41,272 bases of DNA from an archaeon (GCA_030699005.1 JAUYLQ010000018.1:1-41272), one strand, 5' to 3'; positions 1 to 7,013 are shown, counted from the stretch's first letter. Notes: a model not told the origin generated them from the letters alone. Numbers and translations are program-made.

Positions 1-2
1 TG

Positions 3-614
3 ATGTGGAAGGGGTTTTACAGCTTGCAAAAAACCGGGCCTATCAAAAAAAAATTGCATACAAATGTGGGGGTTCATGAAAGAGTTGCAAAAAAACTTCA
101 TTTTCTTATAGACCAATATTTTGATTATCTCGATACAGACTATTCTTTATCAGTCGAAGGCAAAATAAGTGAATCAAAATTAATGGAAAACTTGTCTAGG
201 AAATTTAATTATCCTAAAAAAAGTTTAAAAAAGTTTTACATAGATTCTTATAAAAAGATGTACGGGAAGAACAGGTTTCTTATAAAATTTGCAAAGAAGT
301 TAAAAAATAAAGGATTCAGGATTGCAATTCTTTCAGACCAGTGGCATTTATCCAATCCGGCTTTAATCCCAAAAAAATTTCATAAAATTTTTAGTCCAGT
401 TTTAGTTTCATGTTCGGTTGGAGTAAGAAAGCCTGATCCAAGGATTTATAAAATTCTAATTAAAAAATTAAAAGTGAGACCCGAGGAAATTCTTTTTATT
501 GATGACCGGCCGTGGAATTTGGATCCTGCAAGGAAACTTAGAATTAAGACTCTTGCTTTCACTGGCAATGAAAATTTTGAAAAGCAAATAAAAAAATTTG
601 GATTAAAAATATAA
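3..614 (+). CDS. HAD-superfamily hydrolase, 5' end cut by window edge
   Basis: The visible 203 residues carry three of the four HAD motifs: Ser111 in AILSDQW (motif II), Lys143 in RKPDP (motif III) and the acidic pair Asp167-Asp168 in FIDDRP (motif IV). The motif I nucleophile (DxD near the N-terminus) is absent, so the ATG at position 3 is probably internal and the gene continues to the left. The order and the KPDPRIY signature resemble the small phosphatases of the YihX/epoxide-hydrolase-like branch, which dephosphorylate sugar phosphates or similar metabolites. The substrate cannot be read from the sequence. It ends 4 nt before the recombinase gene and is probably co-transcribed with it. 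Confidence 0.8.
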   Translation: MWKGFYSLQKTGPIKKKLHTNVGVHERVAKKLHFLIDQYFDYLDTDYSLSVEGKISESKLMENLSRKFNYPKKSLKKFYIDSYKKMYGKNRFLIKFAKKLKNKGFRIAILSDQWHLSNPALIPKKFHKIFSPVLVSCSVGVRKPDPRIYKILIKKLKVRPEEILFIDDRPWNLDPARKLRIKTLAFTGNENFEKQIKKFGLKI

Positions 615-618
615 ATCT

Positions 619-1449
619 ATGAATAAAGAGGATTTTTTAAAAAAAATTGAAATAGAGCTCAAAATTTCCAAAAATTCAGTGTATACTATAAAAAATTACC
701 TTAAATCAAATAAGACACTTCTTGAATTCACAAAGAAAAAACCGGAAGAAGTGAATGAAGACGACGTAAAGGAGTATATTGCCGAAAATTTATCTGAGCG
801 CTCCGCAATTTCAATTATAATGTTTCTTGCCGCCGTAAAATTTGCGTATTCCTCAATTTTGAAAAAAGATTTAACCGCAAACATAAAAAGACCAAAAAGA
901 GAAAAGAAAATTCCGACAGTTTTAACCAAAAAAGAGGTGAAAAGCCTTTTTGATGCTTTAATCTCAAAAAAGTCCAGGCTCATGGTTTCTTTGATGTATG
1001 CGGCGGGTTTGAGAGTTTCAGAACTCTCTTACCTTAAAGTTGAAAATTTGAACTTTGAGGAGAAAATAGGGATGATAAAACAGGCAAAGGGCAAAAAGGA
1101 CAGGACTTTTAATATTCCAACATTTCTTTTTTTAAAATTAAAAAAACAGGTGGAAAGGCAAAAGAAAGTGGGAGAAGTTTACCTTTTTTCGGGAAGAAAT
1201 GGAAAGAAGATGTCTGAAAGAAATCTACAAAAGATTGTAAGAAATGCTGGAATAAAAGCTGAAATAAAAAAAGAGGTTCACTGTCACACTCTTAGGCACT
1301 CTTTTGCAACACATCTTTTAGAAAATGGCACTGACATCCGGCATATACAGGTTCTTCTGGGGCACTCGGACCTTAGTACCACTCAGATATATGCCCATGT
1401 TTCCAACGAAGAAATAAAGAAAATAAAAAGTCCGATTGATACATTATAA
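619..1449 (+). CDS. xerA: Tyrosine recombinase, XerA/XerC-D type
   Basis: This 276-residue protein has the full layout of a Xer recombinase. An N-terminal SAM-like core-binding domain covers about residues 1-90, and a catalytic domain holds Arg132 (GLRVSEL), Lys157 (QAKGKKDR), His223 and Arg226 (HTLRH), His249 (LLGHS) and the nucleophile Tyr258 (QIYAHV). All six catalytic positions are present, so it should be active. Archaeal XerA resolves chromosome dimers at dif sites; the length and lack of extra domains fit that housekeeping role better than a tRNA-targeting integrase. The stop is followed by a single A and then the ATG of the next gene, suggesting translational coupling to the serine-recombinase-domain protein. 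Confidence 0.92.
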   Translation: MNKEDFLKKIEIELKISKNSVYTIKNYLKSNKTLLEFTKKKPEEVNEDDVKEYIAENLSERSAISIIMFLAAVKFAYSSILKKDLTANIKRPKREKKIPTVLTKKEVKSLFDALISKKSRLMVSLMYAAGLRVSELSYLKVENLNFEEKIGMIKQAKGKKDRTFNIPTFLFLKLKKQVERQKKVGEVYLFSGRNGKKMSERNLQKIVRNAGIKAEIKKEVHCHTLRHSFATHLLENGTDIRHIQVLLGHSDLSTTQIYAHVSNEEIKKIKSPIDTL

Positions 1450-1450
1450 A

Positions 1451-1873
1451 ATGAATGAAATAGGAGAACTGAAGAAAGAGAATGAAAAGTTAAGAAGCGA
1501 ACTTGAAAAATTAAAGTCTGAGAAAGAAAGGCATAAGAGGGGGATGGCAAAAAAAGCAGGTGAAGGGGGAATCGTGGCAAGACCCCCGTTTGGTTACAAG
1601 GTTGTCGACGGAAAATTGGTAAAGGCAGAAAATTCTCAGGTTGTTGAAAATATCTTTCTTGAGTTTCAAGGTAATGAGGTAAGTTTAAACAAGTTGGGAA
1701 AAAAGTATGGATTTTCTGTAAATGGGATAAAAAAAATTCTTAAGAATTTCTCATATCTTGGAAAGGTAAAGTTTGCAGGAGTCGTATATAATGGAACTCA
1801 TGAGCCAATTGTTTCCTCCACGCTTTTTAATCATGTCCAGGATAAACTGGAAAGGTTGGGAATAAAAAGTTAA
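1451..1873 (+). CDS. Orphan serine-recombinase DNA-binding (Recombinase) domain protein
   Basis: The 140-residue product starts with about 30 residues of charged coiled coil (ELKKENEKLRSELEKLKSEK), then a stretch from PPFGYKVVDG through LKNFSYLGKV to PIVSSTLFNHVQ. That stretch is the signature of the Recombinase domain found after the catalytic domain in large serine recombinases. There the PxGY segment opens the domain and the NxxYxGxV segment closes it. The resolvase catalytic domain with the nucleophilic serine is missing, and there is no room for it because XerA ends 2 nt upstream. I chose ATG 1451, placed after the XerA stop, over an in-frame ATG at 1436 inside XerA. It may act as a DNA-binding accessory protein; the coiled coil could mediate dimerisation. 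Confidence 0.75.
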   Translation: MNEIGELKKENEKLRSELEKLKSEKERHKRGMAKKAGEGGIVARPPFGYKVVDGKLVKAENSQVVENIFLEFQGNEVSLNKLGKKYGFSVNGIKKILKNFSYLGKVKFAGVVYNGTHEPIVSSTLFNHVQDKLERLGIKS

Positions 1874-2284
1874 TTATCTGTAACTTGTCTGTCTTTTTGC
1901 CCTTGCTTTAGAATCTCCAGGTTTTCTTGTTTCTTTACGCCTGACGTCTGCTACAAGGAGGTTTCTGTCATACTCAAGGTAAGCTCTTTTCAATTCATCA
2001 GACTTTGAAAATTCAACGATTGCTTTTGCAATTGAAAGCCTTGCCGCTTCAATTTGGCCTTTTTCTCCTCCGCCTCGCACATTTGCTTCAATATCAAAGT
2101 TTATTTTTCCAAGAATCTTTTCAGCAATTCTTATTGGTTCCTCAATACTTAATCGATTTAAGATTTCAAGATTCTTATAGTTTTTTCCATTCACAGTAAT
2201 TTTTCCGTCGCCTTCATATAAAACCGCTCTTGCAACTGCAGACTTTCTTTTTCCTGATGAGTGAATTTTTAATTTTTCTGCCAT
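1874..2284 (-). CDS. rps9: 30S ribosomal protein uS9
   Basis: A 136-residue uS9 with the N-terminal GKRKSAVARA motif at residues 11-20, the internal GGGEKGQ loop and the invariant C-terminal Tyr-Arg tail that reaches the P-site tRNA. It is the last gene of the eL18-uL13-uS9 operon and begins one nt after the uL13 stop. Its stop codon abuts the stop codon of the convergent recombinase-domain gene with no intervening base, so the two transcripts must overlap or terminate inside the opposing gene. Confidence 0.97.
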   Translation of the reverse strand: MAEKLKIHSSGKRKSAVARAVLYEGDGKITVNGKNYKNLEILNRLSIEEPIRIAEKILGKINFDIEANVRGGGEKGQIEAARLSIAKAIVEFSKSDELKRAYLEYDRNLLVADVRRKETRKPGDSKARAKRQTSYR

Positions 2285-2285
2285 T

Positions 2286-2690
2286 TTAATTTAATTTATT
2301 TTTTGTGAAATTTTTAACTTCTGAATATTTCTTTTTTTTGTCTTCTGAAATTTTTAGGGCTTTTGAACTTTCCAGTTCTTTTGGAACTTTCGAATAGCAT
2401 CTTATCTTTTGGAATGCAATTTTTCCACGACCCATCCTCGCATCTGGAAGCATGCCCCTTATCGTTCTTTTTACGATTTTTTCGCTTGTTGCATGGTGTT
2501 TCGGACCTTTTTGGCCACTTCCAACTCTTCCTCTTTGTTCTTCAAAATCCCTTTTTATTGATTCAAAGTTTCCTGTAATTATTACATTCTCACAGTTTAT
2601 GATGGAAATCTCTTCGCCTTTCAAGGATTCCTTTGCCGCATAACTTGCAAGTCTTCCAAGAGTGGCTCCAGCTCCGTCTATTACCTTCAT
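2286..2690 (-). CDS. rpl13: 50S ribosomal protein uL13
   Basis: A 134-residue uL13 with the archaeal opening MKVIDGAGATLGRLAS, the nucleotide-like GNFESIKRDF region and the RTIRGMLPDARMGRGK block of the family. Its ATG overlaps the eL18 stop codon in an ATGA arrangement at 2687-2690, which implies translational coupling. The C-terminus is lysine-rich, as expected for a subunit anchored in 23S rRNA. The order eL18-uL13-uS9 is the usual archaeal arrangement, but the Rpo3 gene often next to eL18 lies 9 kb away in a separate operon. Confidence 0.97.
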   Translation of the reverse strand: MKVIDGAGATLGRLASYAAKESLKGEEISIINCENVIITGNFESIKRDFEEQRGRVGSGQKGPKHHATSEKIVKRTIRGMLPDARMGRGKIAFQKIRCYSKVPKELESSKALKISEDKKKKYSEVKNFTKNKLN

Positions 2691-3049
2691 TTGATTATTT
2701 TTACCTCTTTTGCGTCTTTATTCTTTTCTATTTCTTCTGACAATTTTTTTACCTCACACCCGGCTTTCAGCAGCTTTTCCTTAGCTTTTTCTGAAAAAGA
2801 AAGTGCCACGACTTTTAGTTTTTTTGGAGCGTCTCCCCCGCTCAAAACTTTTCCGCACACAACAACGGTTCCTGAATATTTTTGAAGCTCACTCAAATTA
2901 ACATCTTTTCTTTTTCTCCTAGGTCCAGTAAGGAGGCTTGCAACTTCAACCCATTTAGGATTCTTATTTGCAAGAAGAATAGTTTCGACTAAAAAGGGAT
3001 TTGTCTTTCTTGTGGCTTGCTTTTTTACTTTGGTTTTTGATTTTATCAT
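2687..3049 (-). CDS. rpl18e: 50S ribosomal protein eL18
   Basis: A 120-residue archaeal/eukaryotic-type ribosomal protein (eL18, formerly L18e) with the recognisable segments SLLTGPRRKRKDVNLSEL and GTVVVCGKVLSGG. It is absent from bacteria, so it is one of the strongest domain-level markers in the window. It is the first gene of the operon, with a TATA box at 3131-3138. Its start lacks a Shine-Dalgarno match, and the predicted transcript has a roughly 60-nt structured leader. That is unlike most operon-first genes here, which look leaderless. Confidence 0.95.
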   Translation of the reverse strand: MIKSKTKVKKQATRKTNPFLVETILLANKNPKWVEVASLLTGPRRKRKDVNLSELQKYSGTVVVCGKVLSGGDAPKKLKVVALSFSEKAKEKLLKAGCEVKKLSEEIEKNKDAKEVKIIK

Positions 3050-3051
3050 TT

Positions 3052-3110
3052 TTTAAAATAACGAGAAAAAATTTCCCGCTAATGCGCTAAGTTGTCTCAA
3101 CTCGCAGGTA
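3052..3110 (-). promoter_or_regulatory. Structured leader of the eL18 operon
   Basis: On the minus strand the leader holds a hairpin with stem AGTTG/CAACT and loop AGA, flanked by GCG and CGC that can extend it across a TAG bulge. A second GC-rich stretch (AGCGGGAAA) follows before the start codon. In a genome where first genes usually have almost no leader, a structured leader in front of a ribosomal operon is a reasonable place for autoregulation by eL18 or uL13. That function is inference. Confidence 0.4.
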
Positions 3111-3130
3111 AACTTTCGAGATTAGTTTAT

Positions 3131-3138
3131 TTTATAAA
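3131..3138 (-). promoter_or_regulatory. TATA box of the eL18-uL13-uS9 operon
   Basis: The motif TTTATAAA reads the same on both strands and lies about 82 nt upstream of the eL18 ATG. Transcription would start near 3108-3110, giving a leader of about 60 nt. Confidence 0.5.
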
Positions 3139-3186
3139 TGTTTGTGTTATCTGAATTTTAATTAAGTGGATTTGCTGAAGGCTGTT

Positions 3187-3236
3187 AATATTCTTTGGCT
3201 TACCCGCAAAATAAAAACTGGCGTGGATGTGCCGGA
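3187..3236 (+). repeat. Upstream partial copy of the tRNA-Leu promoter and 5' end
   Basis: AATATTCTTTGG (3187-3198) followed 30 nt later by GTGGATGTGCCGGA (3223-3236) repeats the promoter element at 3244-3255 and the first 14 nt of tRNA-Leu(CAA) at 3278-3291. The tRNA-end copies are exactly 55 nt apart. The fragment stops in the D-arm, so it cannot make a tRNA. An equivalent 55-nt duplication is present at the other tRNA-Leu gene near 17070. Confidence 0.85.
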
Positions 3237-3243
3237 TGTCACC

Positions 3244-3255
3244 AATATTCTTTGG
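3244..3255 (+). promoter_or_regulatory. tRNA-Leu(CAA) promoter element
   Basis: AATATTCTTTGG, preceded by CC so that the ends CCAA and TTGG form an inverted repeat. The AATATT lies 28 nt before the tRNA, the right place for a TATA box. The same element at the same 28-nt distance precedes the second tRNA-Leu gene on the minus strand (17052-17063). Confidence 0.6.
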
Positions 3256-3277
3256 TTCGTCCAGCACTCTCGATAGT

Positions 3278-3360
3278 GTGGATGTGCCGGAGTGGTCAAA
3301 CGGGAGGGACTCAAGATCCCTTAGCTTATGCTTACCTAGGTTCGAATCCTAGCATCCACA
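3278..3360 (+). tRNA. tRNA-Leu(CAA)
   Basis: An 83-nt class II tRNA. The acceptor stem pairs GTGGATG with CATCCAC without mismatch. The D-arm starts CCGGAGTGGTC and the anticodon stem AGGGA/TCCCT encloses loop CTCAAGA, giving anticodon CAA. A long variable arm (AGC TTAT GCT) and T-arm CTAGG/CCTAG with loop TTCGAAT follow. The discriminator is A and no CCA is encoded. Both ends of this tRNA are partially duplicated nearby (3223-3236 and 3455-3475). Confidence 0.95.
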
Positions 3361-3417
3361 TAGAATTTTGATTTGAACCATGTCTTGGTCAATTGAATCC
3401 CGAAAATCTTTTGGCAT

Positions 3418-3475
3418 TATCCTTACAAATTTCAAGATGGCAGTAGTTTGAGCCAGCATCCACATAGAATTTTGA
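3418..3475 (+). repeat. Degenerate 3' copy of tRNA-Leu(CAA) with altered T-arm
   Basis: The last 10 nt of the tRNA plus 11 nt of flank (AGCATCCACATAGAATTTTGA, 3351-3371, 21 nt) recur exactly at 3455-3475. Just upstream, TTATCCTTAC (3418-3427) matches the variable arm TTATGCTTAC of the intact gene. Between the two, the 15-nt T-arm is replaced by 28 unrelated nt. It looks like a partial tRNA copy whose T-arm was interrupted or rewritten. Confidence 0.7.
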
Positions 3476-3636
3476 CTTTAAAGTCTTGGGTTTTTCACTC
3501 GCATTCTCGTCCAAAATTTCATTCCTAAAGGGTGTTACTTCTTAAAAAGACCATTACTCCAAAATCTTTAAATTTCCAAAATATCTCTAAATTTTAGAAA
3601 TTGTTACCTTTCTTGAATTACTACCGGAGAGAAAGG
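3476..3636. other. Intergenic stretch without a gene
   Basis: I see no open reading frame of useful length or further tRNA match between the tRNA-Leu remnant and the promoter of the next operon. The sequence is AT-rich with several runs of A or T. Confidence 0.5.
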
Positions 3637-3644
3637 TTTATAAG
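3637..3644 (+). promoter_or_regulatory. TATA box of the coiled-coil/ATPase operon
   Basis: TTTATAAG preceded by a purine-rich BRE-like stretch (GGAGAGAAAGG). The start codon is 29 nt after the box begins, so the transcript is probably leaderless. Confidence 0.65.
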
Positions 3645-3665
3645 TAACTATTAAGTGGTAAACAA

Positions 3666-4133
3666 ATGGAAAATGAGGTCAAAGATGCAATAAAGAAGGG
3701 TTTTTCAGAGTTGGGACTGGGGAAAAACCATGAAATACCCCTCCTTTCAGAAGATTCCTTCGATGAAATTGGAAAATCAAAAGTTGATGCCTTGAAAAAT
3801 TCAATCGAGGAAATTCATGAGATGATAAGGGGAAGAGAAAGACTAAGCAGAAAAATTCACGATGAAGGTGAAACTCTGAAGTCTGAAATAAAAGGATATT
3901 TGTCTGAAAATGAAAAAATGCAGATTGCGTCTTCAGACCCGACAAGAGAAAAAAATGATTTGCGGCACAAAAAAATAGAGATTTCTGAACTTCAGATGAA
4001 TGAAAAAATAGGGTGCTGGAAAGATGTTGCTCTTTTAAAAAAAGAGCTTAGAGAGTACGAAAGGGAACTTCTTGAAAAGGAAGAACGTCTAAAAATTTTC
4101 AATAAAATTTTGAAGGAGGAAAAATTGAATTAA
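3666..4133 (+). CDS. Hypothetical coiled-coil protein
   Basis: I do not recognise a family for this 155-residue protein. It is strongly charged and has two long helical, coiled-coil-like stretches, roughly residues 36-80 and 95-152; the second is rich in E, K and L with heptad-like spacing (LLKKELREYERELLEKEERL). There is no signal peptide or membrane segment, so it should be cytosolic. It is the first gene of an operon with the variable-tail protein and the HerA-like ATPase; the gap to the next gene is a single A. A structural or adaptor role beside the ATPase is plausible but not shown. Confidence 0.75.
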   Translation: MENEVKDAIKKGFSELGLGKNHEIPLLSEDSFDEIGKSKVDALKNSIEEIHEMIRGRERLSRKIHDEGETLKSEIKGYLSENEKMQIASSDPTREKNDLRHKKIEISELQMNEKIGCWKDVALLKKELREYERELLEKEERLKIFNKILKEEKLN

Positions 4134-4134
4134 A

Positions 4135-4962
4135 ATGTCAAACTTAACTAATTCAGAATTAATGAGGAGATTAGATTGCGGAAACTCAGTAACATCAAAT
4201 GAAGCGGCAGATGAATTAATTGACCGTTACCTTGTTAATAAGTATAAACCATCCCTTGAAAAAGTGTCTGAAAAGGTAGAACCTACAAAGAGAGGGTTGC
4301 CGGAATCCAATTCAAATGTAAAAGTGGGGGTTTTGGAAAATTTAATTTTTGTAACAAATAAAGAACTCTACACAGAAATCGTCGGGTATATGGATAAAAC
4401 TTTTCCTGAATCAAAAAGATATCTTTCGGGGATGCTGGCTTTTGACGATGGAGTAATGAAAGGTTCAAATCCCTATGTTGTCGTAGGAACAGACATGTTT
4501 TTAAGAAAAGTAAATTCAGGGTATAGGGTCGCAACCCAGGCAGACTTAGAAAAGAATTTAGATATGTTTTCAGGGTTTTACGTTGATTCTGGCTTAGCAA
4601 TAAGAGACTCCAGCGTATTAAAAGGACTGAAAATAAGTAATGATAACCTCCCCGTATTTATTAATTTAAGAGGTTTGGAAATAAATAATAATTTCGGGTT
4701 TACGCTCTCTAAAGAATCTTTGATTAAGAGGGCAAAATGTTTAAACTGGACTAATGGAACTCACTTTTCAAAAATAAATGATTATGGGCTTCCTAAAGAA
4801 GAAGATAAATCTTCTAAAAGACAAATTCGGACTGGAAACTCTGCTTTGTCTAGGGTTTACCTCTACGGGGGTGGTTACCTGGATGTCGGGGACGGCGATC
4901 TCGGGGACTCTAGTGACTATGGTCGGGTGGTTCTTGCAAAAGTAAATGGGGGGAAATATTAA
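4135..4962 (+). CDS. Candidate DGR-type variable protein (C-terminal hypervariable-like tail)
   Basis: I do not recognise a named domain in the first 235 of 275 residues, which have no signal peptide or membrane segment. The C-terminus follows the pattern LSRVxLxxxxxLxxxxxxLxxSxxxGRVVL. As I recall, this matches the tails of many CPR and DPANN proteins proposed to be targets of diversity-generating retroelements. Residues 242-262 consist almost only of Y, L, G, D, V and S. The 21 codons involved (4858-4920) contain 10 A in 63 nt and none ends in A, although the rest of the gene is A-rich. That is the composition adenine-specific mutagenesis leaves behind. It sits between the coiled-coil gene and the ATPase, each junction being TAA-A-ATG. 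No reverse transcriptase or template repeat is visible in the window. Confidence 0.65.
   Translation: MSNLTNSELMRRLDCGNSVTSNEAADELIDRYLVNKYKPSLEKVSEKVEPTKRGLPESNSNVKVGVLENLIFVTNKELYTEIVGYMDKTFPESKRYLSGMLAFDDGVMKGSNPYVVVGTDMFLRKVNSGYRVATQADLEKNLDMFSGFYVDSGLAIRDSSVLKGLKISNDNLPVFINLRGLEINNNFGFTLSKESLIKRAKCLNWTNGTHFSKINDYGLPKEEDKSSKRQIRTGNSALSRVYLYGGGYLDVGDGDLGDSSDYGRVVLAKVNGGKY
4843..4936 (+). repeat. Putative DGR variable region (VR)
   Basis: This segment, from GCT TTG TCT AGG to GTG GTT CTT, is G-rich and strongly adenine-depleted compared with both sides. It ends in a GC-richer GGTCGGGTGG block where an initiation-of-mutagenic-homology site would be expected. The template copy was looked for by eye in the window on both strands and not found. 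Confidence 0.55.
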
Positions 4963-4963
4963 A

Positions 4964-6931
4964 ATGAATTCAGGAATATCTGTTGAAGAAATTGCAAGAA
5001 AGTTAAAACCAATACTCGGAAAAAAAATTGATGAGATTTATTTTAGATATATGAATAGTGAAAGCTATGAGGAAAAGGGGGAGATTACCCAGTTTTTAAC
5101 AGCACTTTACCAGAAGCATTTGAATCAACTTTTAGATAAAGATTTTTTACTTGAACCTCCAAAGGAAGAAATTCTTCAAGGGGAATATTCGCTTGCGAAA
5201 GTAAGTTATGCCGGAAAAACTCTTTTTCCATTTTACTTAAGAGAAAAAGACTGGCCAAGGCACGTATGTGTCACAGGTATGAGCGGAAGTGGAAAAACAA
5301 CTTTTGCATTAAATATTTTAAACAAATTTATAGAGAAAGATAAGCCTTTTTTAGTTTTTGACTGGAAAAAAAGTTTTAGGCCTTTAATGAAGATGGACAA
5401 TTCTGTTATGTGTTTTACGGTCGGAAACGAGGGGGTAAGTAACCTATTTAAAACAAACATAAACAGGCCTCCAAAAGGAGTTTCACCTAAAGAGTGGATT
5501 AATACTCTTTGTGATTTACTCACTGAAAGTTTTAATGTTTCATACGGAGTTCATAAGATTCTTCTTGAAACATTAGATGAGACTTTTAGGGGATGGGGAG
5601 TTTACGAAGGCTCTAACCTTTATCCAAACTGGGAGCATGTAAGAAGGATGCTTGAAGTAAAAGCAAGAGATTCCAAGGGAAGGGAAACAGGGTGGTATGA
5701 AAGTGCATTAAGGGTCGCAACCGTTCTCACTTTTGGGGACTTTGGAAAAGTTATAAACTACGACGGAAAAAAGAGCCTTTCAGTAGATGAGTTATTTAAT
5801 AAAAAAGTAGTTTTCGAGTTAAATTCATTGTCAAACATAGAGAAAAAGTTTTTTTGTGAATACATTTTAACTTATATCTACAAATTAAAAAAGGCCGGAA
5901 GTGAAAAAAATAATGGAGATTTCAATCACGCAATTTTAGTTGACGAAGCTCATAACATTTTCTTAAAGAAAAGAACGAGCTTTATGTCAGAATCAGTAAC
6001 GGACATGATTTACCGTGAAATGCGTGAATATGGAACAAGTTTGATTTGTTTGGATCAGCATATTTCAAAATTGAGTGATACAGTCGTGGGAAACAGTGCT
6101 TGTCACGTTGCATTCCAGCAACAGCTTCCAGAAGACGTTGATGAAATAAGTTCATTAATGCAGTTAAAGCAAAAAAAAGAAATTTTTACTCAACTTTCTG
6201 TAGGTTCAGCAATCGTAAAACTTTCAGAAAGGTACACATCCCCGTTTTTAGTGGAAGTTCCATTTACTGATTTAAGAAATGCAACTTTTGAAGACTCAAA
6301 AATAAGAAGCAAGATGGGAGCAGTTATCGAAGGATATGAAATTGAAAAAAATAACCCCGAGTTTAAGAAAGAGTTAATTGGAGAAAGTGAAGAGGAAGCA
6401 ATGAAAAGAGTTGATATCCGCCAAGTAAAAACAAGGAAAAAGGAATTTCAGGAAGTTAGAGAGTTCACAAAAACCCAAAAAGTTTTGTATGACTTTGTTA
6501 TTTCAAAGCAAAAAGAAAATAAAAAATTAAATGAAATTGAAAGGCTTCTTGACTCAGGGATTTCTTCAGGGTATTATACGAAAAAAGATGTGTTAATTGT
6601 AATAAATAAGACTTTAAGTGAGAAATTAAATAAAGGAAATGAAAAGAAAGAAGAAGGTTTAGAAGCTCCATTCATTCCATCCGACTTGTCCAAGGAAGAG
6701 CTTTTGTTTGTAGACTTTCTAAAAAGTTCTCCGAACCATGGCCTGTCAACAGTTGAAATTTACAAAGAACTTGGGTTATCATCAAGAAAAGGAAATGTTG
6801 TAAAAAAGAAACTCACAGAAAAAGGATTAGTAGAAATAGTTGAAGAGAGAAGTCCAAAAGGCTGGAAAAAATTACTAAAATTATCACATTCAAATTCAAA
6901 TAACTTAAACGAAATTTCAACAAACAACTAA
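4964..6931 (+). CDS. HerA/VirB4-like P-loop ATPase with C-terminal winged helix
   Basis: Starting at ATG 4964, the product has 655 residues. An N-terminal domain of about 95 residues precedes the Walker A motif GMSGSGKTT (105-113). Walker B ILVDEAHN begins at about 324 and is followed by MREYGTSLICLDQ, the sensor/arginine-finger region of the HerA-FtsK superfamily. The last 70 residues (LSTVEIYKELGLSSRKGNVVKKKL) look like a winged helix. Relatives pump DNA or protein: HerA in repair and defence, VirB4/TraD in conjugation and secretion. I cannot tell which applies. No NurA partner is adjacent, but membrane proteins follow. An in-frame ATG at 4946 overlaps the previous gene and is less likely. 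The start is one A after the previous stop. Confidence 0.85.
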   Translation: MNSGISVEEIARKLKPILGKKIDEIYFRYMNSESYEEKGEITQFLTALYQKHLNQLLDKDFLLEPPKEEILQGEYSLAKVSYAGKTLFPFYLREKDWPRHVCVTGMSGSGKTTFALNILNKFIEKDKPFLVFDWKKSFRPLMKMDNSVMCFTVGNEGVSNLFKTNINRPPKGVSPKEWINTLCDLLTESFNVSYGVHKILLETLDETFRGWGVYEGSNLYPNWEHVRRMLEVKARDSKGRETGWYESALRVATVLTFGDFGKVINYDGKKSLSVDELFNKKVVFELNSLSNIEKKFFCEYILTYIYKLKKAGSEKNNGDFNHAILVDEAHNIFLKKRTSFMSESVTDMIYREMREYGTSLICLDQHISKLSDTVVGNSACHVAFQQQLPEDVDEISSLMQLKQKKEIFTQLSVGSAIVKLSERYTSPFLVEVPFTDLRNATFEDSKIRSKMGAVIEGYEIEKNNPEFKKELIGESEEEAMKRVDIRQVKTRKKEFQEVREFTKTQKVLYDFVISKQKENKKLNEIERLLDSGISSGYYTKKDVLIVINKTLSEKLNKGNEKKEEGLEAPFIPSDLSKEELLFVDFLKSSPNHGLSTVEIYKELGLSSRKGNVVKKKLTEKGLVEIVEERSPKGWKKLLKLSHSNSNNLNEISTNN

Positions 6932-7013
6932 TAATCGACATTGACTGCATAAAAATAAGGCTTAACAAAATAACCTTAAAAATGTGTCAAAAAAGATTTT
7001 TAGAAAAATGCTT

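Noticed and set aside
3223..3360. Split or permuted tRNA gene at the tRNA-Leu(CAA) locus
   Set aside because: A complete, well-folded tRNA is present at 3278-3360, so the fragments are extra copies rather than required halves.
3732..3739. GAAATACC inside the coiled-coil gene as part of the hairpin array
   Set aside because: A single 8-mer within a coding region, with no inverted partner next to it, is likely chance.
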